64,000 bases of DNA from Saccharicrinis sp965230625 (GCA_965230625.1 CBDDLL010000002.1:434001-498000); one strand, 5' to 3'; counted from the first letter of the stretch, positions 36,592 to 45,036 are shown. Notes: generated by a model not told the origin, from the sequence alone. Numbers and translations are program-made.

Positions 36592-36940
36592 CAATTTTTG
36601 CCAATAAATATACGTAATGCGGGGCGATTTGGTAAATTTGAACTTTAAAGCATTTAATAAACTGGAAGGCTACTTGTTTTTAGATCAAAAATGAAAGCTT
36701 TGAATCACTAAAAGGAGTGAACTACCTCGGGGCAAGCCCAGAGGCATCGTTCAAATAGAACAGCTTACGCTGTTCAAATTACAATCGCGAGTACGAGGCA
36801 AGCCTCGGGGAATTAAATCCCAAATAGATTAAAAAACAAATTGATAAATTTGGTCTCAACCCTAATGATCTTGGATTTTCAAACTCCTGATTATCAGAAC
36901 TTATTTTTTACGTTAGTTAGAAGCAGGAAAAACATTACGT
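36592..36940 (+). repeat. attC-like site, split by a palindromic element
   Basis: CAATTTTTGCC (36592-36602) matches the start of its cassette. The arm ACGTAATG (36612-36619) pairs with CATTACGT (36933-36940), and a GTTAGTTAG box lies at 36912-36920. The span of about 350 bp is too long for one attC and is explained by a palindromic element inserted at about 36715-36836. The first 60 bases are related to 5632-5694. Confidence 0.45.
36715..36836. repeat. REP-like palindromic element
   Basis: CCTCGGGGCAAGCC near the left end and GGCAAGCCTCGGGG near the right end flank a central perfect hairpin GAACAGC-TTAC-GCTGTTC (36758-36775). It is more GC-rich than its surroundings. It resembles short palindromic interspersed elements of Bacteroidota. 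It sits within the attC-like site. Confidence 0.55.
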
Positions 36941-37017
36941 GCAACGAATAATCCAAATATTCAATGCACAAATAGCAACGATTATTTTTGAAATGCGACG
37001 AATAAGTTGTATTTTCG

Positions 37018-38154
37018 TTGCAAATCATGCATCGAATGAACGTCTTTATACATCAAAAAGACCAATGGCCAGTGTTTATATGGAATACTAATGATTTCAT
37101 AAACCTCTTAAGTGAAGTTAGAAACTTGCAAGGCAGACTTGTAGGAAAAATGGAAACACTTGGTTTTGATTTAAGAAATGAAGCTTTACTTGACATTTTA
37201 ACTCTTGACGTAATAAAATCCTCAGAAATAGAAGGTGAAATATTAAATCCAGACCAAGTTCGTTCTTCAATTGCACGTAAACTAGGAATGGAAATTGCTG
37301 GCGCTGTTGATTCAGACAGGAATGTTGAAGGTGTAGTCGAAATGATGCTTGATGCGACTCAGAACTGCTTCAAGCCATTAACATCTGACAGATTATTTGA
37401 TTGGCACGCAGCTCTGTTTCCAACAGGAAGAAGTGGAATGTACAAAATCATAGTTGCCGATTGGAGAAAAGATACCACAGGGCCAATGCAAGTTGTTTCC
37501 GGTGCAATGGGAAAAGAAAAAGTACATTTTCAAGCTCCTGATTCAGAATTGTTAGAAAAAGAAATAGCTCAGTTCTTAGATTGGTTCAATAATAATAAAA
37601 CCGATTTAGTACTTAAGGCAGCAATAGCTCATTTGTGGTTTGTTACAATTCATCCATTTGACGACGGGAATGGTAGAATTACTAGAGCAATAACGGATAT
37701 GCTTCTTGCACAATCAGACAAGAGTAATCAGCGATTTTATAGTATGTCAGCACAAATTAGATTAGAGCGAAAACAGTATTATGAAATGCTTGAAAAAACA
37801 CAAAAAGGTGATTTAGATATAACGAACTGGATTGTATGGTTTTTAACATGTCTGTCAAATGCTCTAAAATCTACTGAAACTGTATTAACAAAAGTACTTT
37901 TCAAAGCTGACTTTTGGCAAAAACATTCAGAAACAATAATAAATGAACGGCAAAAGAAAATACTGAATATGCTATTGGATGGGTTTGATGGGAAGTTAAC
38001 ATCTTCAAAATGGGCAAAGATTGCAAAGTGTTCAAAAGATTCTGCTGTTAGAGATATCAACGACCTTATATCAAAAAGCATTTTGCAGAAAGAAGCTGCA
38101 GGAGGAAGAAGTACAAACTATGAATTAATAGAAATGCCAGCTGGCAATAAATAG
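37018..38154 (+). CDS. Fic-family protein with winged-helix C-terminus
   Basis: A 378-residue Fic protein that would transfer AMP (or another nucleotide part) to a target protein. An N-terminal helical domain (about 10-100) carries the auto-inhibitory motif SSEIEGE. The Fic core (about 125-285) has the catalytic motif HPFDDGNGRITR. A winged-helix domain forms the C-terminus (about 315-375, SSKWAKIAKCSKDSAVRDIN). All active-site residues are present, so it is probably active. It is a single-gene unit in the cassette array; the last two codons overlap the 38146-38220 repeat. Confidence 0.9.
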   Translation: MQIMHRMNVFIHQKDQWPVFIWNTNDFINLLSEVRNLQGRLVGKMETLGFDLRNEALLDILTLDVIKSSEIEGEILNPDQVRSSIARKLGMEIAGAVDSDRNVEGVVEMMLDATQNCFKPLTSDRLFDWHAALFPTGRSGMYKIIVADWRKDTTGPMQVVSGAMGKEKVHFQAPDSELLEKEIAQFLDWFNNNKTDLVLKAAIAHLWFVTIHPFDDGNGRITRAITDMLLAQSDKSNQRFYSMSAQIRLERKQYYEMLEKTQKGDLDITNWIVWFLTCLSNALKSTETVLTKVLFKADFWQKHSETIINERQKKILNMLLDGFDGKLTSSKWAKIAKCSKDSAVRDINDLISKSILQKEAAGGRSTNYELIEMPAGNK

Positions 38155-38220
38155 GACTATGAGCGGTCTGTAAGACCAAGCGTGGTAGTCCGTGTTGGAC
38201 TACATCCCGGTTTCTATTTA
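38146..38220 (+). repeat. attC-like repeat shared with left array
   Basis: Bases 38146-38182 match 4804-4840 in inverted orientation at 36 of 37 positions. TAAATAG near the start pairs with CTATTTA (38214-38220), and GTAGTCC-GTGTT-GGACTAC forms an internal hairpin. It overlaps the stop codon of the Fic gene. Confidence 0.5.
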
Positions 38221-38468
38221 ACCTATGTACTTATCGACGCTTTTTTATATTCTAAAGTAGATAGAAGATGTTGTAAAGTGCTCTAAAAGAATTATAAATA
38301 TAAGGTAGAAAAAGGAAGAGATCAAGTGCTTTTTGCTAAGATAGGGTATTGTATTTTTTTAGAGCGAAGGTGATTGGATATAGATAGCAGATTAAATACA
38401 TTTTGTTGTTTGTTCTGGAAAAGTACATTTGCTACATTTGACCAAAGCTATCCCAGAGGGATTTAGTT
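38221..38468. other. Stretch without a gene between two attC-like repeats
   Basis: About 250 bases of AT-rich sequence with no convincing reading frame. It may be an empty or decayed cassette. Confidence 0.35.
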
Positions 38469-38544
38469 CAACAATGGCTCATACGCAATATGCCTGCCGC
38501 AGGCGCAACACAGGCACACTGCGCATAGCAGAGCCGTTAGTTAG
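38469..38544 (+). repeat. attC-like site of normal size
   Basis: A 76-bp inverted repeat: CAAC (38469), arm GGCTCATACGCAATATGCCTG-like (38476 onwards), loop CCGCAGGCGCAACA, arm CAGGCACACTGCGCATAGC through GAGCC, and GTTAGTTAG (38536-38544). The arms are imperfectly matched with extra bases on one side, as in attC sites. It shares its loop with 40529-40606. Confidence 0.65.
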
Positions 38545-38576
38545 AATAATAAAAGAAATTAGTCAGGAAAATAAAT

Positions 38577-38783
38577 ATGGGATTCGGAAGTGTTTTGTTT
38601 AGAATAGTAGGTTTTATATTTAGATTTATTTTTGTCAATTTATATCTTTTAACAAAGGGTAAACAACCAAAGACAATTGAGGAATTAAATAATACAGATG
38701 AGAATGGTGAACAATCTAATATAACAGTTGGAGGAGCTATTGTATTTGGATTTATAATTATATTTCTCTTAATCAAATCATAG
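38577..38783 (+). CDS. Small membrane protein, unknown
   Basis: A 68-residue protein (MGFGSVLFRIVGFIFRFIFV...) with an amphipathic or membrane N-terminal segment, a short acidic middle (TIEELNNTDENGEQSN) and a C-terminal membrane segment (VGGAIVFGFIIIFLLIKS). It starts 33 bases after the attC-like GTTAG junction and is thus placed like a cassette gene. No family recognised. Confidence 0.5.
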   Translation: MGFGSVLFRIVGFIFRFIFVNLYLLTKGKQPKTIEELNNTDENGEQSNITVGGAIVFGFIIIFLLIKS

Positions 38784-38914
38784 TGAGTTCAAACCAGATC
38801 TATTTGTAAAAGAATTGACAAGAGACTGTATCCAAAAGACAATTAAGGATTTATTAAAACAAGGAGATTTAGAGGTTGTTCTCAATTCCTCAGTTCTTAA
38901 TAAGAATTAATACG

Positions 38915-39184
38915 ATGGATTTCGAATTATATAAAGGTAGATTATTTGAAATTTTATTAGGAGAGAGTCTGTATGACGACTTTATGATTCTAATTAATGA
39001 ATTGCACAGACAAGGATTTCGCAAGAAGGAGATATGTAGTTTATTCCTTGAGTTTCAAAAAGACATTCAGATTGATCCGAGAACAAAAGATGATGACAGA
39101 CTCTTTGATATACTAAGTGATTTTATGGATGGATTTGACAATACTAAAGAATTCAGAATTCTACCTGATGAAACAATACGATGA
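38915..39184 (+). CDS. Small acidic helical protein, unknown
   Basis: An 89-residue protein starting MDFELYKGRLFEILLGESLY (an ATG at 38876 would add 13 residues not typical of a protein start). It is rich in acidic and aromatic residues and predicted helical. Small acidic proteins of this kind in cassettes are often immunity proteins or antitoxins, but I see no partner toxin. The preceding 130 bases contain no repeat, so it may share a cassette with the small membrane protein. Confidence 0.5.
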   Translation: MDFELYKGRLFEILLGESLYDDFMILINELHRQGFRKKEICSLFLEFQKDIQIDPRTKDDDRLFDILSDFMDGFDNTKEFRILPDETIR

Positions 39185-39204
39185 TTAACTTGCTACAACA
39201 AAAT

Positions 39205-39309
39205 GTAAAAAACATAGCGCGAATATGCTAAACTTGAAACATAATACACTCAATAAAACTAGAAGCGAATTGAAAAGCTGGAACACTAAACTGCGCTACG
39301 ATTTTTCAC
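39205..39309 (+). repeat. attC-like inverted repeat
   Basis: GTAAAAAACATAGCGC (39205-39220) pairs with GCGCTACGATTTTTCAC (39293-39309), with one bulge and two mismatches, around a loop of about 70 bases. It separates two single-gene units in the right array. Clear AAC and GTT boxes are lacking. Confidence 0.45.
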
Positions 39310-39345
39310 ACAAAATATTATGATCAATTACTTACAAAAATAATA

Positions 39346-40524
39346 ATGAAGAAGATGAACTTAAAAGCGATAGTGTTACTTTGGATCTGTATAATATTAC
39401 CTGTTATTGTTAAGGCTCAAATAACGACATCTGAAGTGAAGATTGAAATAACAGATAATATTACTTCTGTAGAAAGTAGGCTAAAATGGGGCGAAACGAC
39501 TAATAGTGCATGGGGTAAAGGTATTCTTTCCATGGACTCTGGTTGGAGTTCTAGAAATTATCCAACAATTGGAAGTTTTGGAGGTAATAGTGGAAGCCTT
39601 ATTATGCTTCATAATCCCCATATTCCCTTTAGAGATGATTGTAAAGTAGAAGGATATAATGGCAGATCAGGTGTAAGAATGGCAGTTGATGAAAATGCAA
39701 CTGCCTATTGGGATGCTGGCTTAGCAGGTGATTTTTATCATATATACAGAAGTGGTTCAGGGAAAGGCGAATTTCTCAGAATCACTAATGAAGGATTTGT
39801 TGGAATTGGTCAAACAAATCCATCCGAAAAGCTTGATATTCTTGGAAAACTAAAATGGGGTGAAACGACTAACAGTGCATGGGGTAAAGGTATTCTTTCG
39901 ATGGACTCTGGTTGGAATTCTGGAAATTATCCAACAATTGGAAGTAAAGGAGGTAACATAGGAAGCCTTATTATGCTTCATAATCCCCATATTCCCTTTA
40001 GAGATGATTGTAAAGTAGAAGGATATGATGGTAGATCAGGTATAAGAATGGCAGTTGATGAAAATGCAACTGTCTATTGGGATGCTGGCTTAGCAGGTGA
40101 TTTTTATCATATATACAGAAGTGGTTCAGAGAAAGAGGAATTTCTCAGAGTTACTAATGAAGGGTATGTTGGAATTGGAACTAAAACACCTAACTATGAA
40201 CTGGAAGTAGATGGTGCAGTTAAGGCTTCTATTTTCTACTCAAATACAAACAGCTGGTCAAACTTTGTTTTTGAAGATACTTATGAGCTTAAATCACTCA
40301 CTGATGTGGAATCTTTTATAATAAAAAACAAACACCTTCCTAATATACCAAACGAATCTGAAGTTATAGAGAAAGGGATTAATCTTGGTGAAATGGACGC
40401 AAAATTACTTCAGAAAATTGAAGAATTGACCTTATATCTTATAGAACAGAATAAATTGAACAAAGCTCAACAAAAGAAAATAGAACAACTGGAAAAGAAG
40501 ATAACCTCCTTAGAAAAGAAATAA
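39346..40524 (+). CDS. Secreted tail-fibre-like repeat protein with C-terminal coiled coil
   Basis: A 392-residue protein with signal peptide (KAIVLLWICIILPVIVKAQ). Two tandem copies of a unit of about 123 residues (LKWGETTNSAWGKGILSMDS ... GDFYHIYRSG) fill about 43-285. The end (SNFVFEDTYELKSLTDVESF, KHLPNIPNESEVIEKGINLG, KIEELTLYLIEQNKLNKAQQ) is homologous to the end of the 3422-4549 protein and forms a coiled coil. The repeat units of the two proteins are different. Probably a trimeric, surface-exposed or secreted protein; the ligand is unknown. Confidence 0.75.
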   Translation: MKKMNLKAIVLLWICIILPVIVKAQITTSEVKIEITDNITSVESRLKWGETTNSAWGKGILSMDSGWSSRNYPTIGSFGGNSGSLIMLHNPHIPFRDDCKVEGYNGRSGVRMAVDENATAYWDAGLAGDFYHIYRSGSGKGEFLRITNEGFVGIGQTNPSEKLDILGKLKWGETTNSAWGKGILSMDSGWNSGNYPTIGSKGGNIGSLIMLHNPHIPFRDDCKVEGYDGRSGIRMAVDENATVYWDAGLAGDFYHIYRSGSEKEEFLRVTNEGYVGIGTKTPNYELEVDGAVKASIFYSNTNSWSNFVFEDTYELKSLTDVESFIIKNKHLPNIPNESEVIEKGINLGEMDAKLLQKIEELTLYLIEQNKLNKAQQKKIEQLEKKITSLEKK

Positions 40525-40528
40525 AATA

Positions 40529-40606
40529 CCATAACAATGATTAATAAAGCATAGGCTTGCCGCAGGCGCAACACAAGCCTACACTTCATCCAAGTAACTG
40601 TTAGCC
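40529..40606 (+). repeat. attC-like site of normal size
   Basis: CCATAAC (40529-40535), arm ATAAAGCATAGGCTTG, loop CCGCAGGCGCAACA, arm CAAGCCTACACTTCATC and GTTAGCC (40600-40606). GTTAGCC fits the R' core GTTRRRY except for one base. The loop is identical to that of 38469-38544, though the arms differ. Confidence 0.68.
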
Positions 40607-40613
40607 GTTTTAA

Positions 40614-41150
40614 ATGATACAGATAATTGAAAAAATATCAAAGGACAAAGATGTTCAATTCACATTGGAAGAATCTACTATGTTCATTGGTAATATGAGT
40701 GTTCCTGTTAAGAATTATAAATTAAGTTACCCTGTAGAATTAGGTCAAATTCTATTGACAGGGGAATTTAGAAGGAGTCATTGGAAAAATAAAAGCTTAC
40801 TTAAGGACATCCATTTAACAGATATTTATCTTTGGAGTATTGAACTGAAAAGTATAGATAACTTGCCAAAGTTTAAAATAGAAAGAAACTCATGGTTTAA
40901 TACGTTCTTTTGGAATCAAGAACAATTAAGAATTCAATGTAAAAATGAAAGGCTTCGGAATGCATTATCTGAAATTAAAGAATTGTACGATTTATTGGTT
41001 GGAAATAAAGAAACAGTTTCTGCATCCATAAAAGCCAAGAATAATTCAATTTGGGCAAATTTCAACACAACGATAAGCCATGAACAAAAAATAAATGAAG
41101 CTTTGATTATATTTGAGAAAATATCATTTGCAATAAAAAACAACAGCTAA
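40614..41150 (+). CDS. Unknown soluble protein (cassette-type)
   Basis: A 178-residue protein starting eight bases after the attC-like junction. The N-terminal half is beta-rich (EESTMFIGNMSVPVKNYKLS) with tryptophans (YLWSIEL, RNSWFNTFFWNQEQ), the C-terminal half helical. No family recognised. GTTAGCCGTT at its start complements AACAGCTAAT at 41142-41151 in 8 of 10 bases. Confidence 0.5.
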   Translation: MIQIIEKISKDKDVQFTLEESTMFIGNMSVPVKNYKLSYPVELGQILLTGEFRRSHWKNKSLLKDIHLTDIYLWSIELKSIDNLPKFKIERNSWFNTFFWNQEQLRIQCKNERLRNALSEIKELYDLLVGNKETVSASIKAKNNSIWANFNTTISHEQKINEALIIFEKISFAIKNNS

Positions 41151-41345
41151 TAATAAACCGCAATAAAGCATATGGGCGCAGCTCTTTAGGGAAGGTTGGA
41201 TGTTTCGTCAATCAACGCCAAATCGTTGATTTAGCTATAAAATGTAAACGATAAAATCAAATGCAACACTTTGACTTCGTTCCATATAGAAAGTTAGTAA
41301 GGATAAGTTCTCACACACTTCATCTAGCCAAACTTTGTGCAAAAT
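41142..41345 (+). repeat. Long attC-like site
   Basis: AACAGCTAAT (41142-41151), ATAAAGCATATGGGCGC (41164-41180) and, at the far end, CACTTCATCTAGCCAAAC. The far end is nearly the same as in the site at 35661-35850 and related to CACTTCATC in 40529-40606. The interior contains GCCAAATC and GATTTAGCT. Confidence 0.45.
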
Positions 41346-41428
41346 AAAGGAGAACTTACACAATAAAATTTATTTGAAAATATTAACTCACAGAATTAAT
41401 TTTCACAGAAAGTAAATTAATTCAGAAA

Positions 41429-42859
41429 TTGACCATCTCCCGTTTTTAACAATTGAAATCCAGGTCAAGGGTTAACTGGCCTTTGCCTGGGGAGATTTCA
41501 GGTACAGGCAAGAATGCTCTGGGTGTGGTGTTGGCCATTAACACTTTAACTATCGTGCTGATTTTATAGTATATGAAATTGAACAATTCATAGCTTTTCT
41601 CTTTGTTCATGGTCTTAATGCCGCTACTTAGGATTAGTTTATGGTGTAGCGATGAAATTGAACTGTATATCAAGCTCATCGCGATTGTAAGTATTGCCAA
41701 CATGCTCTGAAGTCCTTCGAATGTTTTTATTTGTATGTCTTCTAATCCATAACAAGATTTTATGTGGCGGTGATATTCTTCAATCTTCCAACGGAACCCA
41801 TAAGCCTTAAAAGCTTCGCTGATCACCCCAACAATTGATTCCTTTGGTGAACGTGTCAGCAACCAGCAATAACCGCCGTTCTTTCTTTTTGTAACAACCA
41901 GCCATAATTCATATAACTTGCCTTTGACTTGATATTTAACTTTTATGGCCCCACATTCATACTTTAACAACTTCTTTTTGCTTTTCTGAATCTTGGTTGC
42001 CGTCAGTTCCATGAACAAAGGAATCTTCCTGCTGATTTTATTGACAGGCAATTCTTCCCCTTTATAAATTAACTTTGTTTTTGCGTTTAACCGTAGGATG
42101 AAGTTATTGTCTTGGGTAATTATGTGATCACGACAGATTGGCCTGTCCATGCCACGGTCAAATATATGGGTAACATCCTTATCTATTACGGAGTTTACTT
42201 CTTCAATGGCTTCAATTACCTCTTTGTTTTCACTTTTTGCCCCATGGTCAAAACTATAAAGCTTGTTAATAAGGGGAGTCATCTGGTGGTCTTTACTGAA
42301 ATGGACAACATCCATTAACCAATAACCAAGCCCAATACTGCCTTTGTCCCCATCTTTTACATAGTCCAGCCCATCCATAAACTTTGCATACTTCTTCTGA
42401 ATATCCGAACCATCAAACAAAATATAATCTCCATGATGGATTTTCCCTTTTACACTTTCCATATGCCCTCTAAATAGCTTCTTGAAAAAGCCCAACTTGT
42501 TATAATGGTTGCGGAAACGCTTTGTTGTCTGGCTTAAGGAAATATTGTCGTTAATGCCCGATGCTATTTTATTGACCAATACGGTTCCTGTTTTTAAAAT
42601 TCCTGTGATCATTTCTCTTATGCAACGGCTTTCTGGTTTTGTCATGTGATTTGAAAACTTAAGAAAATATCCGCTTATCTTGTTCTGAACCTGTTTTGTT
42701 AATACTTTTGACATAAAGCTGGTTGTTTTTGTTTTTTTTGTTTGTGGTTATTCAAAAATAACATTTTCAATCAGCTTTCCTTATGTGTTAATATTAATCA
42801 ATCCCTTGTCAATACAGGAATTCACGAAATATAAAATCCGGTTTTCGGGAGATGGTCAA
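41429..42859 (-). mobile_element. IS4-family insertion sequence, complete
   Basis: A 1431-bp element with 14-bp perfect terminal inverted repeats (TTGACCATCTCCCG inwards from both ends) and a 13-bp target duplication ATTAATTCAGAAA at 41416-41428 and 42860-42872. One intact transposase gene fills it. Size, duplication length and transposase motif agree with the IS4 family. It inserted into the cassette array between the 41150 attC-like site and the 43027 gene. Confidence 0.93.
41446..42714 (-). CDS. IS4-family DDE transposase
   Basis: A 422-residue transposase. DGSDIQ and THIFDRGMDRP contain the first two catalytic aspartates, and YGFRWKIEEYHRHIK is a perfect match to the IS4 signature Y-(2)-R-(3)-E-(6)-K holding the catalytic glutamate. 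The frame is intact, so the element may be active. It starts 145 bases inside the right end. Confidence 0.95.
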   Translation of the reverse strand: MSKVLTKQVQNKISGYFLKFSNHMTKPESRCIREMITGILKTGTVLVNKIASGINDNISLSQTTKRFRNHYNKLGFFKKLFRGHMESVKGKIHHGDYILFDGSDIQKKYAKFMDGLDYVKDGDKGSIGLGYWLMDVVHFSKDHQMTPLINKLYSFDHGAKSENKEVIEAIEEVNSVIDKDVTHIFDRGMDRPICRDHIITQDNNFILRLNAKTKLIYKGEELPVNKISRKIPLFMELTATKIQKSKKKLLKYECGAIKVKYQVKGKLYELWLVVTKRKNGGYCWLLTRSPKESIVGVISEAFKAYGFRWKIEEYHRHIKSCYGLEDIQIKTFEGLQSMLAILTIAMSLIYSSISSLHHKLILSSGIKTMNKEKSYELFNFIYYKISTIVKVLMANTTPRAFLPVPEISPGKGQLTLDLDFNC

Positions 42860-42890
42860 ATTAATTCAGAAACGGTTTATTGATTTCGAA

Positions 42891-42990
42891 AGCTAACGTA
42901 AACAGAAGTGCACGAATAAAGTGTTGAAAATAAGAGAAAAATATAAATTCAACAAGCAGTGAATCAAGGATTTACTTTAATGTTAGTTAG
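42891..42990 (+). repeat. Degenerate attC-like site
   Basis: GCTAACGTAAAC (42891) and TTTACTTTAATGTTAG (to 42986) form the outer arms, with inner GTGTTGAA and TTCAACA. The end GTTAGTTAG recurs at 36912 and 38536. It lies 37 bases before the start of the 43027 gene. Its upstream part has been separated from its cassette by the IS insertion or decay. Confidence 0.4.
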
Positions 42991-43026
42991 GATTGAAACC
43001 AAGTTCAAAGATACAAAAACTAAAAA

Positions 43027-43818
43027 ATGATTGTAAAGAAATCAATATCACAATACAATTTGACACAATTACTTCTACTGAGAGAAAGCGCGGACGATTC
43101 TACAAAACTTGCTATTGACGAAGAAATTAGGAAAAGAAAAATTTCCAAAGACCAATATGACAAATCTTTAAGAGAATTAGATTATGTTAGAATGCAGAAA
43201 CTGAAGTCAGCGTTAAAACCTTTACCTTGGTATTTAAAGATTAGTTACATCATAGCTCCTATAATCCCAAATAATATCTTCGAACAAGAACCTTTGGAGC
43301 GAGATTTACAAAAAGATTTAAGTCGTTCAAATATAAATCAGAGAAGGCAGGAAAACTTGTTTCGAAAATTTGGACTAATATTTTACTTGTTGCTCATTAT
43401 CTCATTTCTACTTTATTCAAATTCAGAGAAACAAAAGAAAATAAATGATAATATCTCCAATTACAGAACCAATGATGAAAGGGTTAAGCATGGTATTCCT
43501 ATAATTCCTGATGGCTGGAATGTTAAAATAGACCTAGCAAGGGATGTTTGGACTAATGAAGCCAATATAGAAATAAAGCACCAAGACAAAATCACAAGTA
43601 AAATTAGAGAATTTGATAGGTTTGTAAATAACTCCCAAGACGGTAAAGGATGGATTTTAGAACAGGAGTTTAATTTTCTGAATCTTAGGGAGAATGAAAA
43701 TCCTTGGAGTATTGTTCTTATTTCGACCCGAAACCAAGAAGGGGAGTATAAATCAGAATCTCAGTCAATTTCTAAGGAACAGGCAGACAGCGTCCTGATT
43801 AAATGGGGATTAAATTGA
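43027..43818 (+). CDS. Unknown membrane-anchored protein (cassette-type)
   Basis: A 263-residue protein. A charged N-terminal domain (about 1-110) precedes one transmembrane segment (about 119-136, FGLIFYLLLIISFLLYSN), and a C-terminal domain (about 155-263) includes HGIPIIPDGWNVKIDLARDV and NPWSIVLISTRNQEGEYKSE. No family recognised. It sits between GTTAG at 42982 and the repeat at 43824. Confidence 0.55.
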   Translation: MIVKKSISQYNLTQLLLLRESADDSTKLAIDEEIRKRKISKDQYDKSLRELDYVRMQKLKSALKPLPWYLKISYIIAPIIPNNIFEQEPLERDLQKDLSRSNINQRRQENLFRKFGLIFYLLLIISFLLYSNSEKQKKINDNISNYRTNDERVKHGIPIIPDGWNVKIDLARDVWTNEANIEIKHQDKITSKIREFDRFVNNSQDGKGWILEQEFNFLNLRENENPWSIVLISTRNQEGEYKSESQSISKEQADSVLIKWGLN

Positions 43819-43823
43819 AGAAA

Positions 43824-44025
43824 TAACGCGTTACAATAAAAAATAAAGACCATGAGATGGCAGTATAAATTTTGGAGGTTTGCTCTTTAAATAAGTTTGT
43901 GAAAGCTTTTGCTTTGGCTAGTAAAAAGGATAAATTTATAACCAAAACAAAAGCTTTGGCTAATGAGGTTTTGGAGGTTGGGTTTTTCAAATCAACCAAC
44001 GCCCTCTCATTCAAAATGTAGTCCT
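43824..44025 (+). repeat. Long attC-like site at the right end of the array
   Basis: AATAACG (about 43822) opens the element. CATGAGATGGC (43851-43861) pairs with GCCCTCTCATTC (44001-44012). The interior has several CTTTGGCTA repeats like the sites at 35661 and 41142. It is the last such element before ordinary chromosome. Confidence 0.4.
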
Positions 44026-44928
44026 GTGGCTGAAATAATTGTACATCATAACATATCAGATTTATATAAAACTTTGGGATTGTCATTAAAACAGGAAATT
44101 GACTTTACCGTAATGAGCATTCCTGATATTCACCCGCAAATCCCGTTTAAATCACCCCAATTAAGGGCTGACTACTTTTCTTTTATTCTTACCAAAGAAG
44201 GTTCTGGTATATATTATCTTGATGACAATAAATTCCCATACGGATCAAAGACTTTCTATTTCACTAATCCAGGTCACTTAAAATCTTATGAACTGAATGA
44301 AGCCAAAGAGTCTTTAATCATTACCTTAACAGAAAAGTTTTTACGAGAATATGTTCATCTTGAAATATTCAGCGAATTTCCATTTCTATTGGTTGAAATA
44401 GCACCACCAAAAAAGCTATCTGAAGATGAATTTGAAGAATTTGATATTCTTTATAAGCAGATTTTAAATGAATTCGAAAAGAATTCTACTTTCAAAAACA
44501 GAATTCTGGGAAGCCTTTTTACTGTATTATTGTTGAAAATTAAAGAGAAATTTTGGTCAAACTACGATCCAATTGCGGAAGGAATTAAGAAATCAAAAAT
44601 TGTTCAGTCATTTAAGCACCTGTTAGAAAAAAAGTTCAAAGAAGTTTTAGAGAGCGAACAAAATCAAAGTAAGTTACAGGCACAGGATTTAGCAGAAGAA
44701 TTGAACATGCATCCCAATTACCTTAATTCTGTTATAAAAAGTAAAACAGGAAGAACAGTTAACGATTGGATTACAGAACGAACTTTGTCAGTATCAAAAT
44801 CACTATTGATTAATACTTCATTATCTTCAAAAGAAATTTCTTACAAATTGGGTTTTAGTGAACCTACTCATTTTAGCCGTTTTTTTAAAAAGCATACCCA
44901 GATTTCTCCTGAAAAGTACCGAAAATAA
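44026..44928 (+). CDS. AraC-family transcriptional regulator
   Basis: About 300 residues: a cupin-like N-terminal domain and a C-terminal double helix-turn-helix (about 215-300; AQDLAEELNMHPNYLNSVIK, SSKEISYKLGFSEPTHFSRF). I start it at a GTG at 44026 (VAEIIVHHNISDLYKTLGLS), since an upstream ATG at 43963 falls inside the attC-like repeat and adds residues not seen in the family. It precedes a tautomerase and a short-chain dehydrogenase on the same strand and probably controls them. Confidence 0.88.
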   Translation: MAEIIVHHNISDLYKTLGLSLKQEIDFTVMSIPDIHPQIPFKSPQLRADYFSFILTKEGSGIYYLDDNKFPYGSKTFYFTNPGHLKSYELNEAKESLIITLTEKFLREYVHLEIFSEFPFLLVEIAPPKKLSEDEFEEFDILYKQILNEFEKNSTFKNRILGSLFTVLLLKIKEKFWSNYDPIAEGIKKSKIVQSFKHLLEKKFKEVLESEQNQSKLQAQDLAEELNMHPNYLNSVIKSKTGRTVNDWITERTLSVSKSLLINTSLSSKEISYKLGFSEPTHFSRFFKKHTQISPEKYRK

Positions 44929-45036
44929 GAAAAATAATAACCAATCTTTGAAATTGGTCATTTTTCGTTTGATTATGGTTATCGTGTAAAGTGGCATTTA
45001 ATATTCCTTTGCATTGTAAACATAAAAAATAGAATT

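Noticed and set aside
38155..38468. Small gene between two attC-like repeats
   Set aside because: No frame with plausible start, composition and length was found on the plus strand.
43799..44086. Minus-strand frame of 95 codons across the last attC-like repeat
   Set aside because: It is produced by the repeat sequence on the opposite strand, overlaps the AraC gene start and has no motif.
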